From Paraburkholderia sp. BL23I1N1 (lineage in GTDB: Bacteria > Pseudomonadota > Gammaproteobacteria > Burkholderiales > Burkholderiaceae): a DNA stretch of 64,000 nucleotides. Shown in pieces: positions 27,995-36,758 of the stretch. The stretch lies in the NCBI RefSeq assembly GCF_003610295.1, contig NZ_RAPV01000001.1, positions 2,356,001 through 2,420,000 of the forward strand. The letters are read 5' to 3'. Every line of letters starts with the position of its first letter. The first letter of the stretch is position 1. Both the position numbers and the translations under genes were made by a program. Below the pieces are notes generated by a model, which saw nothing but the letters and a program-made list of their open reading frames with translations, was not told where the DNA came from and did no database searches.

Positions 27995-29200
27995 ATGTCA
28001 GATACCGCCACCGACACTGTTGCCGCCGTCACGGACGCCGGCCCCGCGGCAACACGCCTGCCGCTGACCGATGTCATCGCCGAAATCGCCGTGCGGCGCG
28101 AGGAGTTCGAGCGTCTGTCGCATGTGCCGCGCGACGTCATCGCGAGTCTCAAGCGTGCGGGCGTGTATCGCGCGGCAACGCCGCGGCGTTTCGGCGGCGA
28201 TGCGCTCGCGCCTACTGCGTTCCTCGACATGATCGAACGCATCGCGGTAGCGGACGGTTCGGCGGCGTGGGTCGCAAGTTTCGGCTCGGCAAACGTGTAT
28301 CTCGCTGCCTTGCCGCTGGCAACGCAGGCGCACATCTACGCCGACGGTCCCGATCAGGTGTTTGCAGGCGGCCTTTTCCCGGTCCAGCATGCCCAGCCCG
28401 CCGATGGTGGCTGGCGTGTCAACGGCACGTGGAAATTCGCGAGCGGCTGCAAGGGCGCGGATTGGCTTGGCGTGGGGATCGGTGCGACCGGCCTGGGTGC
28501 GGCCGGCTCAGGTGCGACCGGCTCAGGCGTACCCGGCAAGCCACGCACGGCCGTGTTTCGACCACATCAGGTCGAGATCGTCGAGAACTGGGATGTGGTC
28601 GGCATGCAAGGCACCGGCAGTCACGATCTGCGCGCGACCGATCAATTTGTTGCCGACGACTGGACCTTCGTGCGCGGCGGCGAAGCGTGCGTGGACGAAC
28701 CACTGTATCGCTACCCGACGATCGCTTACGCGGCGCAAGTGCTGGCCGTGGTCAACCTCGGTCTGGCGCGTGCGGCGCTCGATGTCGCCAACCAGATGGC
28801 CGGCGGCCGCAAGACGACCACCGGCGCACCGCAACTCGCCGACCGCGCGTACTACCGGATCGAACTGGCGAAAGCCGAGGCGCAATTGCGTTCGGCACGG
28901 GCGTTCTTCTACGACACTACCGACACGGTCTGGCAGTCAATCCTCGCCGGCAACCCGGTTACGCCGGAGCAGACCAGCCTGCTGCGCCTCGCCGCGACGC
29001 AGATCGCCCGCGAAGGCGCCGAGGTTGTACAGCGCGCCTACCGGCTCGGCGGCACGATGGCGATCTACCGCACGCATCCGTTGCAGCGCCTCTTACGTGA
29101 CGCGATGGTGGTCACCCAGCACGCTTTTCTCGGCGAAGGCAACTACGACGGCGCCGGTGCGGTGTTCGTCGGCGTACCGCCGATTCCGGGCTACCTGTAA
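27995..29200 (+). CDS. iacA: Acyl-CoA-dehydrogenase-like flavin monooxygenase (IacA)
   Basis: 401 residues from ATG 27995 with AAGGAG upstream. Similar to the FMN/FAD-dependent monooxygenases of the HsaA/DszC class: SHVPRDVIASLKRAGVY, RFGGDALAP, VADGSAAWVASFGSAN, NGTWKFASGCKGADW and the C-terminal HAFLGEGNYDGAG. In iac clusters IacA oxidises the indole ring of indole-3-acetate, using flavin supplied by IacG. A low-complexity insert at about residues 163-177 is encoded by three imperfect 15-bp tandem units (28480-28524). It diverges from the kinase gene and leads iacA-iacB-iacI-iacH-iacE. Confidence 0.87.
   Translation: MSDTATDTVAAVTDAGPAATRLPLTDVIAEIAVRREEFERLSHVPRDVIASLKRAGVYRAATPRRFGGDALAPTAFLDMIERIAVADGSAAWVASFGSANVYLAALPLATQAHIYADGPDQVFAGGLFPVQHAQPADGGWRVNGTWKFASGCKGADWLGVGIGATGLGAAGSGATGSGVPGKPRTAVFRPHQVEIVENWDVVGMQGTGSHDLRATDQFVADDWTFVRGGEACVDEPLYRYPTIAYAAQVLAVVNLGLARAALDVANQMAGGRKTTTGAPQLADRAYYRIELAKAEAQLRSARAFFYDTTDTVWQSILAGNPVTPEQTSLLRLAATQIAREGAEVVQRAYRLGGTMAIYRTHPLQRLLRDAMVVTQHAFLGEGNYDGAGAVFVGVPPIPGYL
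28480..28524 (+). repeat. Three imperfect 15-bp tandem units inside iacA
   Basis: Three units of the type GGTGCGACCGGCTCA encode GATGL, GAAGS and GATGS, a flexible Gly/Ala/Thr/Ser loop that interrupts the usual spacing between GCKGADW and the PRTAVF strand. This looks like a recent slippage expansion at a surface loop. Confidence 0.7.
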
Positions 29201-29248
29201 GCCACTATTCGCATTTGACCTTCAAACGATTTCATGGAGAACCCCACA

Positions 29249-29626
29249 ATGTCCGATACCCCGAAGCCGCCCCTGCGCGTTCTGTTCTGCTGCGGCGTGA
29301 CGCAGAATTTCTTCGACTTGCCGCGCGAGAAGATCGGCGAAGTCTGGCAGGCCTACGGCAAGATGCTGGCCGCAGTCGAAGCGATGGACGGCGTCAGCGT
29401 GCTCGGCATCATGGACGACGACCGCCTCACCGTCGGTCACGCCGACAACTCGCCGTGGACTTTCTACATCATGGCCGACGTGCGCGACTTCGATACCACC
29501 GTGGCGGTGTGCAATCTGTATCGCACCACGCCGGTTGGCGAGTACAACCTGTGGCGCTACGGCAAGATCGAAGCGCGAGTGGGCCGTGCGCTGGAAGTGC
29601 CGCCGCAACATGCCAACGCGGCCTGA
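29249..29626 (+). CDS. iacB: Conserved small protein of indole-acetate clusters (IacB)
   Basis: 125 residues from ATG 29249, with GGAGA upstream. Segments include RVLFCCGVTQNFFDLP, EVWQAYGKMLAAVEAM, NSPWTFYIMADV and VGEYNLWRYGKIEAR. No known catalytic motif or signal peptide is evident. It looks like a small alpha/beta (ferredoxin-like) protein. Its place immediately after IacA and its general form match IacB, whose biochemical role I do not know to be settled. Assigned by context and pattern, not by motif. Confidence 0.75.
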   Translation: MSDTPKPPLRVLFCCGVTQNFFDLPREKIGEVWQAYGKMLAAVEAMDGVSVLGIMDDDRLTVGHADNSPWTFYIMADVRDFDTTVAVCNLYRTTPVGEYNLWRYGKIEARVGRALEVPPQHANAA

Positions 29627-29646
29627 ACATGCGGGAGCATGATGCG

Positions 29647-30162
29647 ATGAACGAGACCCCAGACACGCTTGTCATGTTGGCTGAACGCCTCGCGGCGCTC
29701 GAAGCCGAATCCGCGGTTCGCCGCACGATGGCGCGCTATATGGCGCTATGTGATGTCCCTTCGGGCGCGCTCGAAGGCGAAACGCTCGTGGCCCTCTTCG
29801 CGACCGACGCGATCTGGGAAGGCATCGGCCCGCAGTATGCCAGCAAGTTCGGCCGCCTCGCCGGTCATGCGCAAATTCTCGCGATGCTCACGCGCTACCT
29901 GCCGCCGTCGCCGCATTTCTCGGTGAATGTGCACTTCCTCACGTCGGAAACCATCGAGGTGCGGGGCGCAACCGCGAAGGGCCGCTGGATCATGCTGCAA
30001 GCGTCCGGCTATGTCGACGCGCAAGCGGAGTTGATCTCGGCGCGCCTCGAAGTGGATTTCGCACCCGCCGGCGATGGCCGCGACTGGCTCATCACGCACT
30101 TTCGCACCGAACGTCTGTTCGATGCGCCCTGGCAAGTCAATGCAAGGAAACCGAACCCATGA
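29647..30162 (+). CDS. iacI: SnoaL/NTF2-like protein (IacI)
   Basis: 171 residues from ATG 29647, chosen because GGGAG lies nine bases ahead; an earlier in-frame ATG at 29629 has no such site. The protein has the SnoaL-like pattern: ESAVRRTMARYMALCD, ALFATDAIWEGIGP, PHFSVNVHFLTSETIEVRG. These are cone-shaped alpha+beta folds with cyclase, isomerase or dioxygenase-subunit roles. It overlaps iacH by ATGA. A role in an intermediate step of indole-acetate degradation is inferred from the cluster. Confidence 0.78.
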   Translation: MNETPDTLVMLAERLAALEAESAVRRTMARYMALCDVPSGALEGETLVALFATDAIWEGIGPQYASKFGRLAGHAQILAMLTRYLPPSPHFSVNVHFLTSETIEVRGATAKGRWIMLQASGYVDAQAELISARLEVDFAPAGDGRDWLITHFRTERLFDAPWQVNARKPNP

Positions 30163-31286
30163 ACGAGTTTATCCAGACCCTGTCGCTGGGCGGCGCGGGC
30201 CCCAGCATCGCGATCAAGGACACGATCGATATCGCCGGCTACGCGACCACCGCCGCGAGCCGCGCATTGGCCGACACACCGCCTGCCACCCAGCACGCGG
30301 ACGTCGTGGCGCGATTGATCGACGCCGGCTGGCACATCGTCGGCAAGGCGAATATGCACGAACTGGCGTTCGGCATGACCGGTATCAACGAGTACACCGG
30401 CACGCCTCAAAATCCCCAGGACGCCTCGCGTATTCCCGGCGGTTCATCGAGCGGTTCGGCGGCCGCGGTTGGTTTGAAACTTGCCGACGCCGCGCTCGGC
30501 ACGGACACCGGTGGATCGATTCGCGGCCCTGCTGCATGCTGCGGCGTGATCGGCTTGAAGCCGACTTACGGGCGTGTATCCCGGCACGGCGTTGCACCGC
30601 GTGAATCGACGCTCGATTGCGTTGGGCCATTTGCGCGCGAGATGCAGATGATCATCGCCGCGATGCAGGCGATCACCGCCGACTTCGACCACCATGCCGC
30701 TAATGCGACGCAAACAGGCGCATGGAACGTCGGTATCGTGCAAGTCGACGCAGCGCCGGACATTCTCAGCGCCGTTGCGCGCGCAGCAGATCAAACCGAC
30801 TGCACGGCTCGCACCGTGGAACTCGCAGGCTTTGCCGCCGCCTTCGAAGCAGGCCTCGCGATCATCAACGTCGAAACCTCGCATGCGTTCGGCCATCTCG
30901 TGGCAAGCGGCAAGCTCGGTGCCGATCTCGACGCACGGTTGCGCGCCGCTGCAAAAACTACCCCAGCGCAGTGCGATGCGGCGGAGTCGGTACGACGGCA
31001 ATTCACCGCGGCTGTCGATCATGCGCTTGAAAGCGTGGACGTCTTGATTCTCCCCACCCTGCCCGCGCTCCCCATCACGCTCGGCGAGGCACGCGGCGGC
31101 GCCTCGGTTATCGCCATGTCCTCATTGATCCGGCCGTTCAATCTGAGCGGCCATCCGGCGCTGAGCTTGCCCTTGCCTATCGTCGGCTCGCCGCTCAAGG
31201 CAGGTCTGCAGATCGTTGGACGCAAAGGCGCGGATGAACAGGTCTGCGCGATTGCGGCGCGCTTCGAAGCGGCACTCGCCGCTTAA
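30159..31286 (+). CDS. iacH: Amidase signature family enzyme (IacH)
   Basis: 375 residues, overlapping iacI by ATGA. Amidase-signature catalytic triad regions are visible: the Lys near IAIKDTIDIAG, the cis-Ser in PGGSSSGSAAAV (about 95-105) and the nucleophilic Ser in GTDTGGSIRGPAA (about 115-127). LILPTLPALP follows in the C-terminal half. It is shorter than typical GatA-type amidases, as expected of catabolic members. It presumably hydrolyses an amide formed or released during indole-acetate breakdown, or IAA conjugates. Confidence 0.88.
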   Translation: MNEFIQTLSLGGAGPSIAIKDTIDIAGYATTAASRALADTPPATQHADVVARLIDAGWHIVGKANMHELAFGMTGINEYTGTPQNPQDASRIPGGSSSGSAAAVGLKLADAALGTDTGGSIRGPAACCGVIGLKPTYGRVSRHGVAPRESTLDCVGPFAREMQMIIAAMQAITADFDHHAANATQTGAWNVGIVQVDAAPDILSAVARAADQTDCTARTVELAGFAAAFEAGLAIINVETSHAFGHLVASGKLGADLDARLRAAAKTTPAQCDAAESVRRQFTAAVDHALESVDVLILPTLPALPITLGEARGGASVIAMSSLIRPFNLSGHPALSLPLPIVGSPLKAGLQIVGRKGADEQVCAIAARFEAALAA

Positions 31287-31338
31287 GCACAGCACGAAAC
31301 TGCTATACAGACGATCGTTTTCTAACGGAGTAGAAGCA

Positions 31339-32082
31339 ATGCAGAACAGAGTTGTACTCGTCACCGGCGCCGCGCGCGGTCTCGGCGCCGCGATTGCCAC
31401 ACGCTTTCACGCGGCGGGTTACGCCGTTGCTATCGGCGACATTGCGTTCGATGCCGCACAAACCCTTGCCCGCGAACTGAGCGCCGACGGCTCGAGCGCC
31501 TTCGCGCTGAATCTCGACGTGACCGCGAAGACCGCGTTCGAATCCGCACGCGATACCATCCTGCAACGCTGGGGCCGCATCGACGCGTTGATCAACAATG
31601 CGGGCGCATCCAAAGTCGTCCCTGTGATGGAGATTACCGCCGAGCAGTTCGATCAGGTGATCAACGTGAATCTGCGCAGCGTGCTGTTTGGCTGCCAGGT
31701 GTTCGGCCAGCATTTCGCCGACGCCGGCGCCGGGCGCATCGTCAACATTGCCTCGCTGGCGGGGCAGAACGGTGGATCGGCCACCGGCGCCCACTATGCG
31801 GCGGCCAAAGGCGGCGTGATCACCTTGACCAAGGTGTTCGCCCGCGATCTGGGCGCGGCGGGGGTGACCGTCAATGCGATTTCGCCAGGGCCGATGGATC
31901 TGCCGATCGTGCACGAGAGCGTCGCGGCCGACAAGCTGAAGGCGGTGATCGCCAACATTCCCGCAGGACGCCTGGGCTCGGCGGACTATGTCGCCGATGT
32001 CGCGGTCATGCTGGCGGCGGAGAACGCTTACTTCGCGAATGGCGCGTGCTGGGATGTGAACGGCGGCCTGTTCATGCGTTAA
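31339..32082 (+). CDS. iacE: SDR family oxidoreductase (IacE)
   Basis: 247 residues from ATG 31339 with GGAG upstream; a longer in-frame start at 31216 would overlap iacH. Motifs are VTGAARGLGAAIA (about 7-19), NNAGASK, catalytic Ser in VNIASLAGQ and Tyr/Lys in YAAAKGGVI. GACWDVNGGLFMR closes it. In iac clusters IacE works with IacA on the oxidised indole intermediate. Last gene of the iacABIHE run; the response-regulator gene is convergent. Confidence 0.86.
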   Translation: MQNRVVLVTGAARGLGAAIATRFHAAGYAVAIGDIAFDAAQTLARELSADGSSAFALNLDVTAKTAFESARDTILQRWGRIDALINNAGASKVVPVMEITAEQFDQVINVNLRSVLFGCQVFGQHFADAGAGRIVNIASLAGQNGGSATGAHYAAAKGGVITLTKVFARDLGAAGVTVNAISPGPMDLPIVHESVAADKLKAVIANIPAGRLGSADYVADVAVMLAAENAYFANGACWDVNGGLFMR

Positions 32083-32115
32083 CGCTCGCGCTGCGTCATG
32101 CGGCGGCGGTGTGCC

Positions 32116-32778
32116 TCAACGAAGCACACTGCTCGCGGACGCATCCTGGTCCCACACCGCCATCACGTCGCGCACCAGCATCGCGATCGAGGCCGTGCCG
32201 AGCTTGTCCTTGATGCTCGCGCGATGCACGTCGACGGTCTTCACGCTGATCGACAGATCGGAGGCGATGCGTTTGCTGCCCTTGCCGTCGATCACGCCGC
32301 GCAGCACTTCTTTTTCGCGCGCCGTCAGCGATTCCAGGCGCTTCTTCAACTCGCGCTGCTTCTGATCGGCGGCGTGACGAAGCGCAGCCAGTTTCAACGC
32401 GCGTTGCACGCGGTCGAGCATCTGCTGCGAGTTATACGGTTTCTCCACGAAATCGATCGCACCGTTCTGCAAGGCGCGCACCGACATTGGAATATCGCCG
32501 TGACCGCTGACGAAAATGGTCGGCAGCGTCGCACCTCGACGGTTCAACTCCGCTTGCACGTCGAAGCCGCTTTGCTCCGGCATACGCACGTCAAGCACGA
32601 GACAGGCGGGCATGCCCGGATCAAATGCGCTCAGAAATTCATTGGCATTGGCGAAGCCCGCCGATTTCACGCCGACCGATTCGAGCAGCCACGCAAGCGA
32701 CGTACGCATGCCGTTGTCGTCGTCGACGATATAGACGATCGGTGCGGGGGACGGTGCGGACTGAGGCGCTTGAGACAT
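32116..32778 (-). CDS. FixJ/NarL-type response regulator (IacR2-like)
   Basis: 220 residues from ATG 32778. Receiver domain with acidic pocket IVYIVDDDNGM (about 14-24), phosphoacceptor Asp in CLVLDVRMPEQSG (about 65), Ser in FVSGHGD and Lys in FVEKPY. A LuxR-type HTH follows with LTAREKEVLRGVIDGKGSKR and KTVDVHRASIKDKL. A TTG start at 32811 is possible but lacks a ribosome-binding site. Probable partner of the PAS kinase at 26231-27733; together they bracket the iacABIHE operon. Confidence 0.88.
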   Translation of the reverse strand: MSQAPQSAPSPAPIVYIVDDDNGMRTSLAWLLESVGVKSAGFANANEFLSAFDPGMPACLVLDVRMPEQSGFDVQAELNRRGATLPTIFVSGHGDIPMSVRALQNGAIDFVEKPYNSQQMLDRVQRALKLAALRHAADQKQRELKKRLESLTAREKEVLRGVIDGKGSKRIASDLSISVKTVDVHRASIKDKLGTASIAMLVRDVMAVWDQDASASSVLR

Positions 32779-33049
32779 GGAGTAAGCCGGAACGGTTCGG
32801 GGAGTGTTCAATTCGAAGCGTCTTGCCGCCTCATGATAACCACTGAAAAAAGCGCTGCAAAGCGATAGTTACCCTGTAGCGCGAATTGACGCCCCACATG
32901 CAAGCGCCGTTCGTGCGCGCATTGGGGAAAGCTTTAGATCGATTGGGAAAGACGCCCCCTTGCTCACCGCTCGCGCGGATTTTTTTCCGTGCGTGGATTG
33001 ATTACGCTTGAATCCAGATCCATACCGCGTCTCCCGAGGAACCTGGAAC

Positions 33050-33589
33050 ATGAAGCCCAACCCGCAATCGACTTCCGTTGCTGACGCCGACCTGGCAGCC
33101 AAGCAGCAATTCCGTCAGGCCATGGCGCATCTATCCGCGGCCGTGAACGTCATCACGACGGCCGGCCCGCATGGACGCTGCGGCGTGACCGCGAGCGCCG
33201 TGTGCTCCGTCACCGATACGCCGCCCACGCTGCTCGTCTGCCTGAACCGATCGAGCGCCATGCACGCCACCTTCGAACGCAACCGGCATGTTTGCATCAA
33301 CGTGCTGCCCGGCGAGCATGAACTGCTCGCGCGCCATTTCGCCGGCATGACGCAGGTGCCGATGGAAGAACGCTTTGGCTGGCCGATCTGGGATGAAGGC
33401 ACACACGGCGTGCCGGTATTGCGCGACGCACTCGCGAGTCTGCAGGGCGAAATCGTCGATCTGAAGGAAGTGGGCTCGCACTCGGTGATGTTCGTCAAAA
33501 CCACAAGCATCAGCGTGCGCACGGATGGCGATGGGTTGATCTATTTCGATCGCAACTTCCACCGCATCAAGCGCTCGGCGTCGCATTGA
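33050..33589 (+). CDS. iacG: Flavin reductase (IacG)
   Basis: 179 residues from ATG 33050 with GAGGAA upstream. HpaC/RutF-like FMN-binding split barrel: RQAMAHLSAAVNVITTAGPHGRCG, GVTASAVCSVTDTPP (flavin phosphate binding), HGVPVLRDALASLQGEIV. It would supply reduced flavin to IacA. It is divergent from the response regulator with a 271-bp gap and is the rightmost iac gene. Confidence 0.87.
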   Translation: MKPNPQSTSVADADLAAKQQFRQAMAHLSAAVNVITTAGPHGRCGVTASAVCSVTDTPPTLLVCLNRSSAMHATFERNRHVCINVLPGEHELLARHFAGMTQVPMEERFGWPIWDEGTHGVPVLRDALASLQGEIVDLKEVGSHSVMFVKTTSISVRTDGDGLIYFDRNFHRIKRSASH

Positions 33590-33610
33590 TGCGCGAGTTG
33601 ACGCCTTGAA

Positions 33611-34050
33611 ATGGGAACGAATTCGTCATTGCAATTTTTTACATTCGCGCACGGACATATCCCTAACACCGGGACAATCCTGCGGTGACGGCATGGAAGA
33701 GCATCGGCCCTATTCCGAAAGGGACTTACTATATTGTTGATCGACAATCCGGCGGGATGATTGGTTTCCTCTATGATCTTTGGGGCGAATATGGTTATGG
33801 CACTTCAGATCGCACTAAGTGGTTCACTTTGTGGAACCCCCGAACCGGAGACGCAACGATGGTTAATGGTGTCAAGCGTGGAAATTTCAGGCTGCATCCG
33901 ATAGGTCCGTTGCGTCTAAGCGAAGGCTGTATAACCGTTTCGAATCCATCCGATTTCGGGCGTCTCGAGCGCTACCTGCGTTCGCAGAAGCCGGACTTGC
34001 CCGTTCCCGGAACGACGCTAAAGGCCTATGGAACCGTCGAGGTCCGATGA
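33611..34050 (+). CDS. DUF2778 / Tlde1-like L,D-transpeptidase-fold effector, possible frame break near 33671
   Basis: GPIPKGTYYIVDRQSGG and the L,D-transpeptidase-like H...SEGC motif (FRLHPIGPLRLSEGC) fit DUF2778, the family of type VI secretion effectors that attack peptidoglycan stem peptides. The frame open to 34050 begins only at GTG 33685, which cuts off the conserved RDNPAVTAW lead-in. A frame from ATG 33611 reads FTFAHGHIPNTG and would join it if the GGG at 33671-33673 were GGGG, giving about 146 residues. The region is visibly more AT-rich than its neighbours, suggesting transfer. No vgrG or secretion gene is near. Confidence 0.65.
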
Positions 34051-34385
34051 ATACGATCATCCTTAGAGTACTGATAGTTCTCGCAGAGATCGGCGTCACG
34101 GTCGCTGCCGCGCTGGGTCTTCTACACGCTTTTTTGGCGCTACCGATGAACATGCCGTATGAAGTAGACATGTTCCTGCGAGCAATCTTGCATGCTTCGG
34201 GCAATGATGAATTGGCGAATCCCGATGACATGGAAATTCTTGCCTTGTTTCTCTACCTTTTCGTTTGCCTGGTTATCGCAGGGTGCGCCGTGTTGGCATG
34301 CAACGTCGCTTTGCGCCGTTACCTCGCAAAGCGCGCGAAAATGCACAGCGCAGGCAAAAAGATCAAGCAAAACCCATCCCCGTAG
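34047..34385 (+). CDS. Small two-helix membrane protein, candidate immunity partner of the DUF2778 protein
   Basis: 112 residues, overlapping the DUF2778 stop by ATGA. Two membrane segments are clear: about 6-30 ([20 protein letters not shown]) and about 66-90 ([20 protein letters not shown]), with a 35-residue acidic loop between them and a basic C-terminus. The loop would face the periplasm, where the effector acts. Coupled translation with the effector and the location of the loop suggest immunity; no homologue is recognised. Its last 23 bp overlap the convergent hypB. Confidence 0.55.
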   Translation: MNTIILRVLIVLAEIGVTVAAALGLLHAFLALPMNMPYEVDMFLRAILHASGNDELANPDDMEILALFLYLFVCLVIAGCAVLACNVALRRYLAKRAKMHSAGKKIKQNPSP

Positions 34386-35328
34386 GCGTAGAGGAAAAAT
34401 CCGCGCACTTCCCCCGAACCCACGAATACCACGCCGCCATCCCTTCACCGCTCTGCGCCGACACCCGCAAAACCTCAATCCGTGGATTAACTCTCAATGC
34501 ATAGTCAATGCACCGCTCAACATCAAACCGCAAATACGGCAACAAATCGATCTTGTTCAACAACAACAACGAACAAGCCCGAAACATATGCGGATATTTG
34601 ATCGGCTTATCCTCCCCTTCCGTGACGGAAAGAATCAACACCTTGGCCCCTTCGCCAAGATCAAACAACGCAGGACACACAAGATTGCCCACATTCTCGA
34701 TCATCACAACCGAATGCATCGGCGGATCGAGCTGCGTCAGCGCCCGTGACGCCATCTCCGCATCCAGATGACATCCCGTGCCCGTGTTGATCTGAACCAC
34801 GCGCGCACCGGTGGCGCGAATGCGCTCGGCGTCGTTGAGCGTCGCCTGGTCACCTTCAATCACCGTCAGTGGCCACGTCTCGCCTAAATCGTGAATCGTA
34901 CGTTCAAGCAAAGTCGTCTTGCCCGCGCCAGGCGAACTCATGAGGTTCACCGCGAGAATCGATCGCCCAGCCAGCCAGCCGCGATTGCGCTCGGCCAACA
35001 ACTGATTCTTCGCCAGAATGTCCTGCTCCAACGTGATTGAAGTGACATGTTCGCTCCCCTGAACATGCTGATGATCATGTGCATGAACATGGTCGTGCGC
35101 GTGATCGCCGTCATGTGAATGCGAGTGACCGTGAGTATGCAGGCGTGCATGGCCACTCTCATCTTCGCTCACTCGCCGATAGGCCACTCCACGCGCGCCG
35201 GGTATAGCGACATCCTGCGCAGCCTGCGATTGCGATTGCGACTGCGCTCCCGTCTGCACACCCTTCTCCGCATCCAGATCGGTCACCGTCGCGCCCTGCG
35301 TGTTCGAGCATCCGCATGTCGTACACAT
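34363..35328 (-). CDS. hypB: Hydrogenase nickel-incorporation GTPase HypB
   Basis: 321 residues from ATG 35328 ([12 protein letters not shown], the N-terminal CxxCGC nickel motif). A His-rich stretch at about 66-92 ([20 protein letters not shown]) can store nickel. The G domain has the P-loop SSPGAGKTT (about 143), [26 protein letters not shown] with metal ligands, and NKIDLLPY. It delivers Ni to the hydrogenase large subunit with HypA. Last gene of the leftward hydrogenase operon; overlaps hypA by one base. Confidence 0.96.
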   Translation of the reverse strand: MCTTCGCSNTQGATVTDLDAEKGVQTGAQSQSQSQAAQDVAIPGARGVAYRRVSEDESGHARLHTHGHSHSHDGDHAHDHVHAHDHQHVQGSEHVTSITLEQDILAKNQLLAERNRGWLAGRSILAVNLMSSPGAGKTTLLERTIHDLGETWPLTVIEGDQATLNDAERIRATGARVVQINTGTGCHLDAEMASRALTQLDPPMHSVVMIENVGNLVCPALFDLGEGAKVLILSVTEGEDKPIKYPHMFRACSLLLLNKIDLLPYLRFDVERCIDYALRVNPRIEVLRVSAQSGEGMAAWYSWVRGKCADFSSTPTGMGFA

Positions 35329-35657
35329 CACACCACCTCCATCTGCCGGATCTTCATCTGCTGCCCCGAAATCAGTTCGAGATCTGCACTCCCGCATTCG
35401 CACTGCCCAAACGGCACATCGATGTCGAGCGTCTCGCCACACACGAGGCAACGTGCCTGCCCAGGCATCTCAATGATCTCCAGGGTTGCGCCCTCCACCG
35501 CCGTGTCCTTCGCGCAAACGTCGAAGCAGAACCGGATCGCGTCAGGCATCACCGCCGACAACTTTCCAATTTCCAGCGTCACACGTCTTACCCGCGCGCC
35601 ATTGGCCTGTTCCGCGCAAATCTCGACAACGCTGTTGGCAATACTCAACTCATGCAT
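35328..35657 (-). CDS. hypA: Hydrogenase nickel-incorporation protein HypA
   Basis: 109 residues from ATG 35657 ([13 protein letters not shown]; the N-terminal Met-His nickel site is intact). The zinc site uses CLVC and CEC (about 72-90), though the second pair is CxC and not the usual Cxx[22 protein letters not shown] is conserved. An upstream Met in the frame is not needed. TGATG overlap with hypB implies coupled translation. Confidence 0.95.
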   Translation of the reverse strand: MHELSIANSVVEICAEQANGARVRRVTLEIGKLSAVMPDAIRFCFDVCAKDTAVEGATLEIIEMPGQARCLVCGETLDIDVPFGQCECGSADLELISGQQMKIRQMEVV

Positions 35658-35675
35658 AGCGCGCGCCTCCAACGC

Positions 35676-36758
35676 TCAGCAGATGCGCGGCAGTTGCTCA
35701 CCCACCAGCATATCGACGATGCGCTGCCCGCCGAACGCCGTCTGCATAACGACGAGCCCGCCGCCGTCCACCTCGCCAATTTCCACCGTGCCGATCGACG
35801 CCGCCTCACGCCCCGCCGGATGCGCACGCATGGCGGCAAGCACCCGCTCCGCAGCGTCGGCGGGCACGACGGCCACCAGCTTGCCCTCGTTGGCCAGATA
35901 CAGCGGATCGAGGCCGAGAATCTCGCATGCGCCCTTGACCTGCTCACGTAACGGCAGGTCCGCTTCGCGCAGCCGTATCGTCACGTTCGAACTCTGTGCG
36001 AACTCGTTCAACACGGTCGCGACGCCGCCGCGAGTCGCATCGCGCAAGCAATGAATCTGCGAGCACGCATCAAGCATCACCGCAATCAGGCTATTGAGCG
36101 GACAACAATCGCTTTCCACATCGGCTTCCAGTGCAAGTTGCTGACGTGCCACCAGAATCGCAGCGCCGTGATCGCCGAGATAACCGTTGACTATCACGAC
36201 GTCGCCAGGACGCGCGTTGCAAGCCGAACTCGACACGTCGCAACGCACCACGCCGATGCCGGCGGTGTTGATGAATAGTTTGTCCGCGCAACCGCGCTCG
36301 ACCACTTTGGTATCGCCCGTCACAATCGCGACGCCCGCTTCGAGTGCGATTCGTTGCATGCTCGCGGCAACGCGCCGCAAGATATCGACGGCAAGACCCT
36401 CCTCGATCACCACCGCGCACGAGAGATATAGCGGCGTCGCGCCGCACACCGCCAGATCGTTGACCGTGCCCGAGACGGCCAGGGTGCCGATGTCGCCGCC
36501 AGGAAAGAACAGCGGATCGACTACGTAGCTATCGGTCGTGAAAGCGAGACGGTCCCCGTGCTTTGCGAGATCGGCGAGCGCGAACACAGCCTGATCTTCC
36601 AGCGCGGCAAGCGTGGGGTTGTCGAAGGTCGAGACAAAAACGTCTTCGATCAGATCACGCATCGCGCGGCCGCCGCTACCGTGCGCAAGATTGACGGAAC
36701 CGTCGCGTACCCGGCGAGGTGCCGCCGACCGCAAAGATTCGGACGCCCGGTCGTTCAC
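35676..36758 (-). CDS. hypE: Carbamoyl dehydratase HypE
   Basis: 360 residues. PurM-like ATP-dependent enzyme converting the thiocarbamate on its C-terminal Cys to thiocyanate for the Fe(CN)2CO ligand. LAHGSGGRAMRDLIEDVF near the N-terminus, FTTDSYVVDPLFFPGGDIG, DATRGGVATVLNE and the essential C-terminal PRIC are all present. Overlaps hypD by ATGA. Intact. Confidence 0.97.
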   Translation of the reverse strand: MNDRASESLRSAAPRRVRDGSVNLAHGSGGRAMRDLIEDVFVSTFDNPTLAALEDQAVFALADLAKHGDRLAFTTDSYVVDPLFFPGGDIGTLAVSGTVNDLAVCGATPLYLSCAVVIEEGLAVDILRRVAASMQRIALEAGVAIVTGDTKVVERGCADKLFINTAGIGVVRCDVSSSACNARPGDVVIVNGYLGDHGAAILVARQQLALEADVESDCCPLNSLIAVMLDACSQIHCLRDATRGGVATVLNEFAQSSNVTIRLREADLPLREQVKGACEILGLDPLYLANEGKLVAVVPADAAERVLAAMRAHPAGREAASIGTVEIGEVDGGGLVVMQTAFGGQRIVDMLVGEQLPRIC

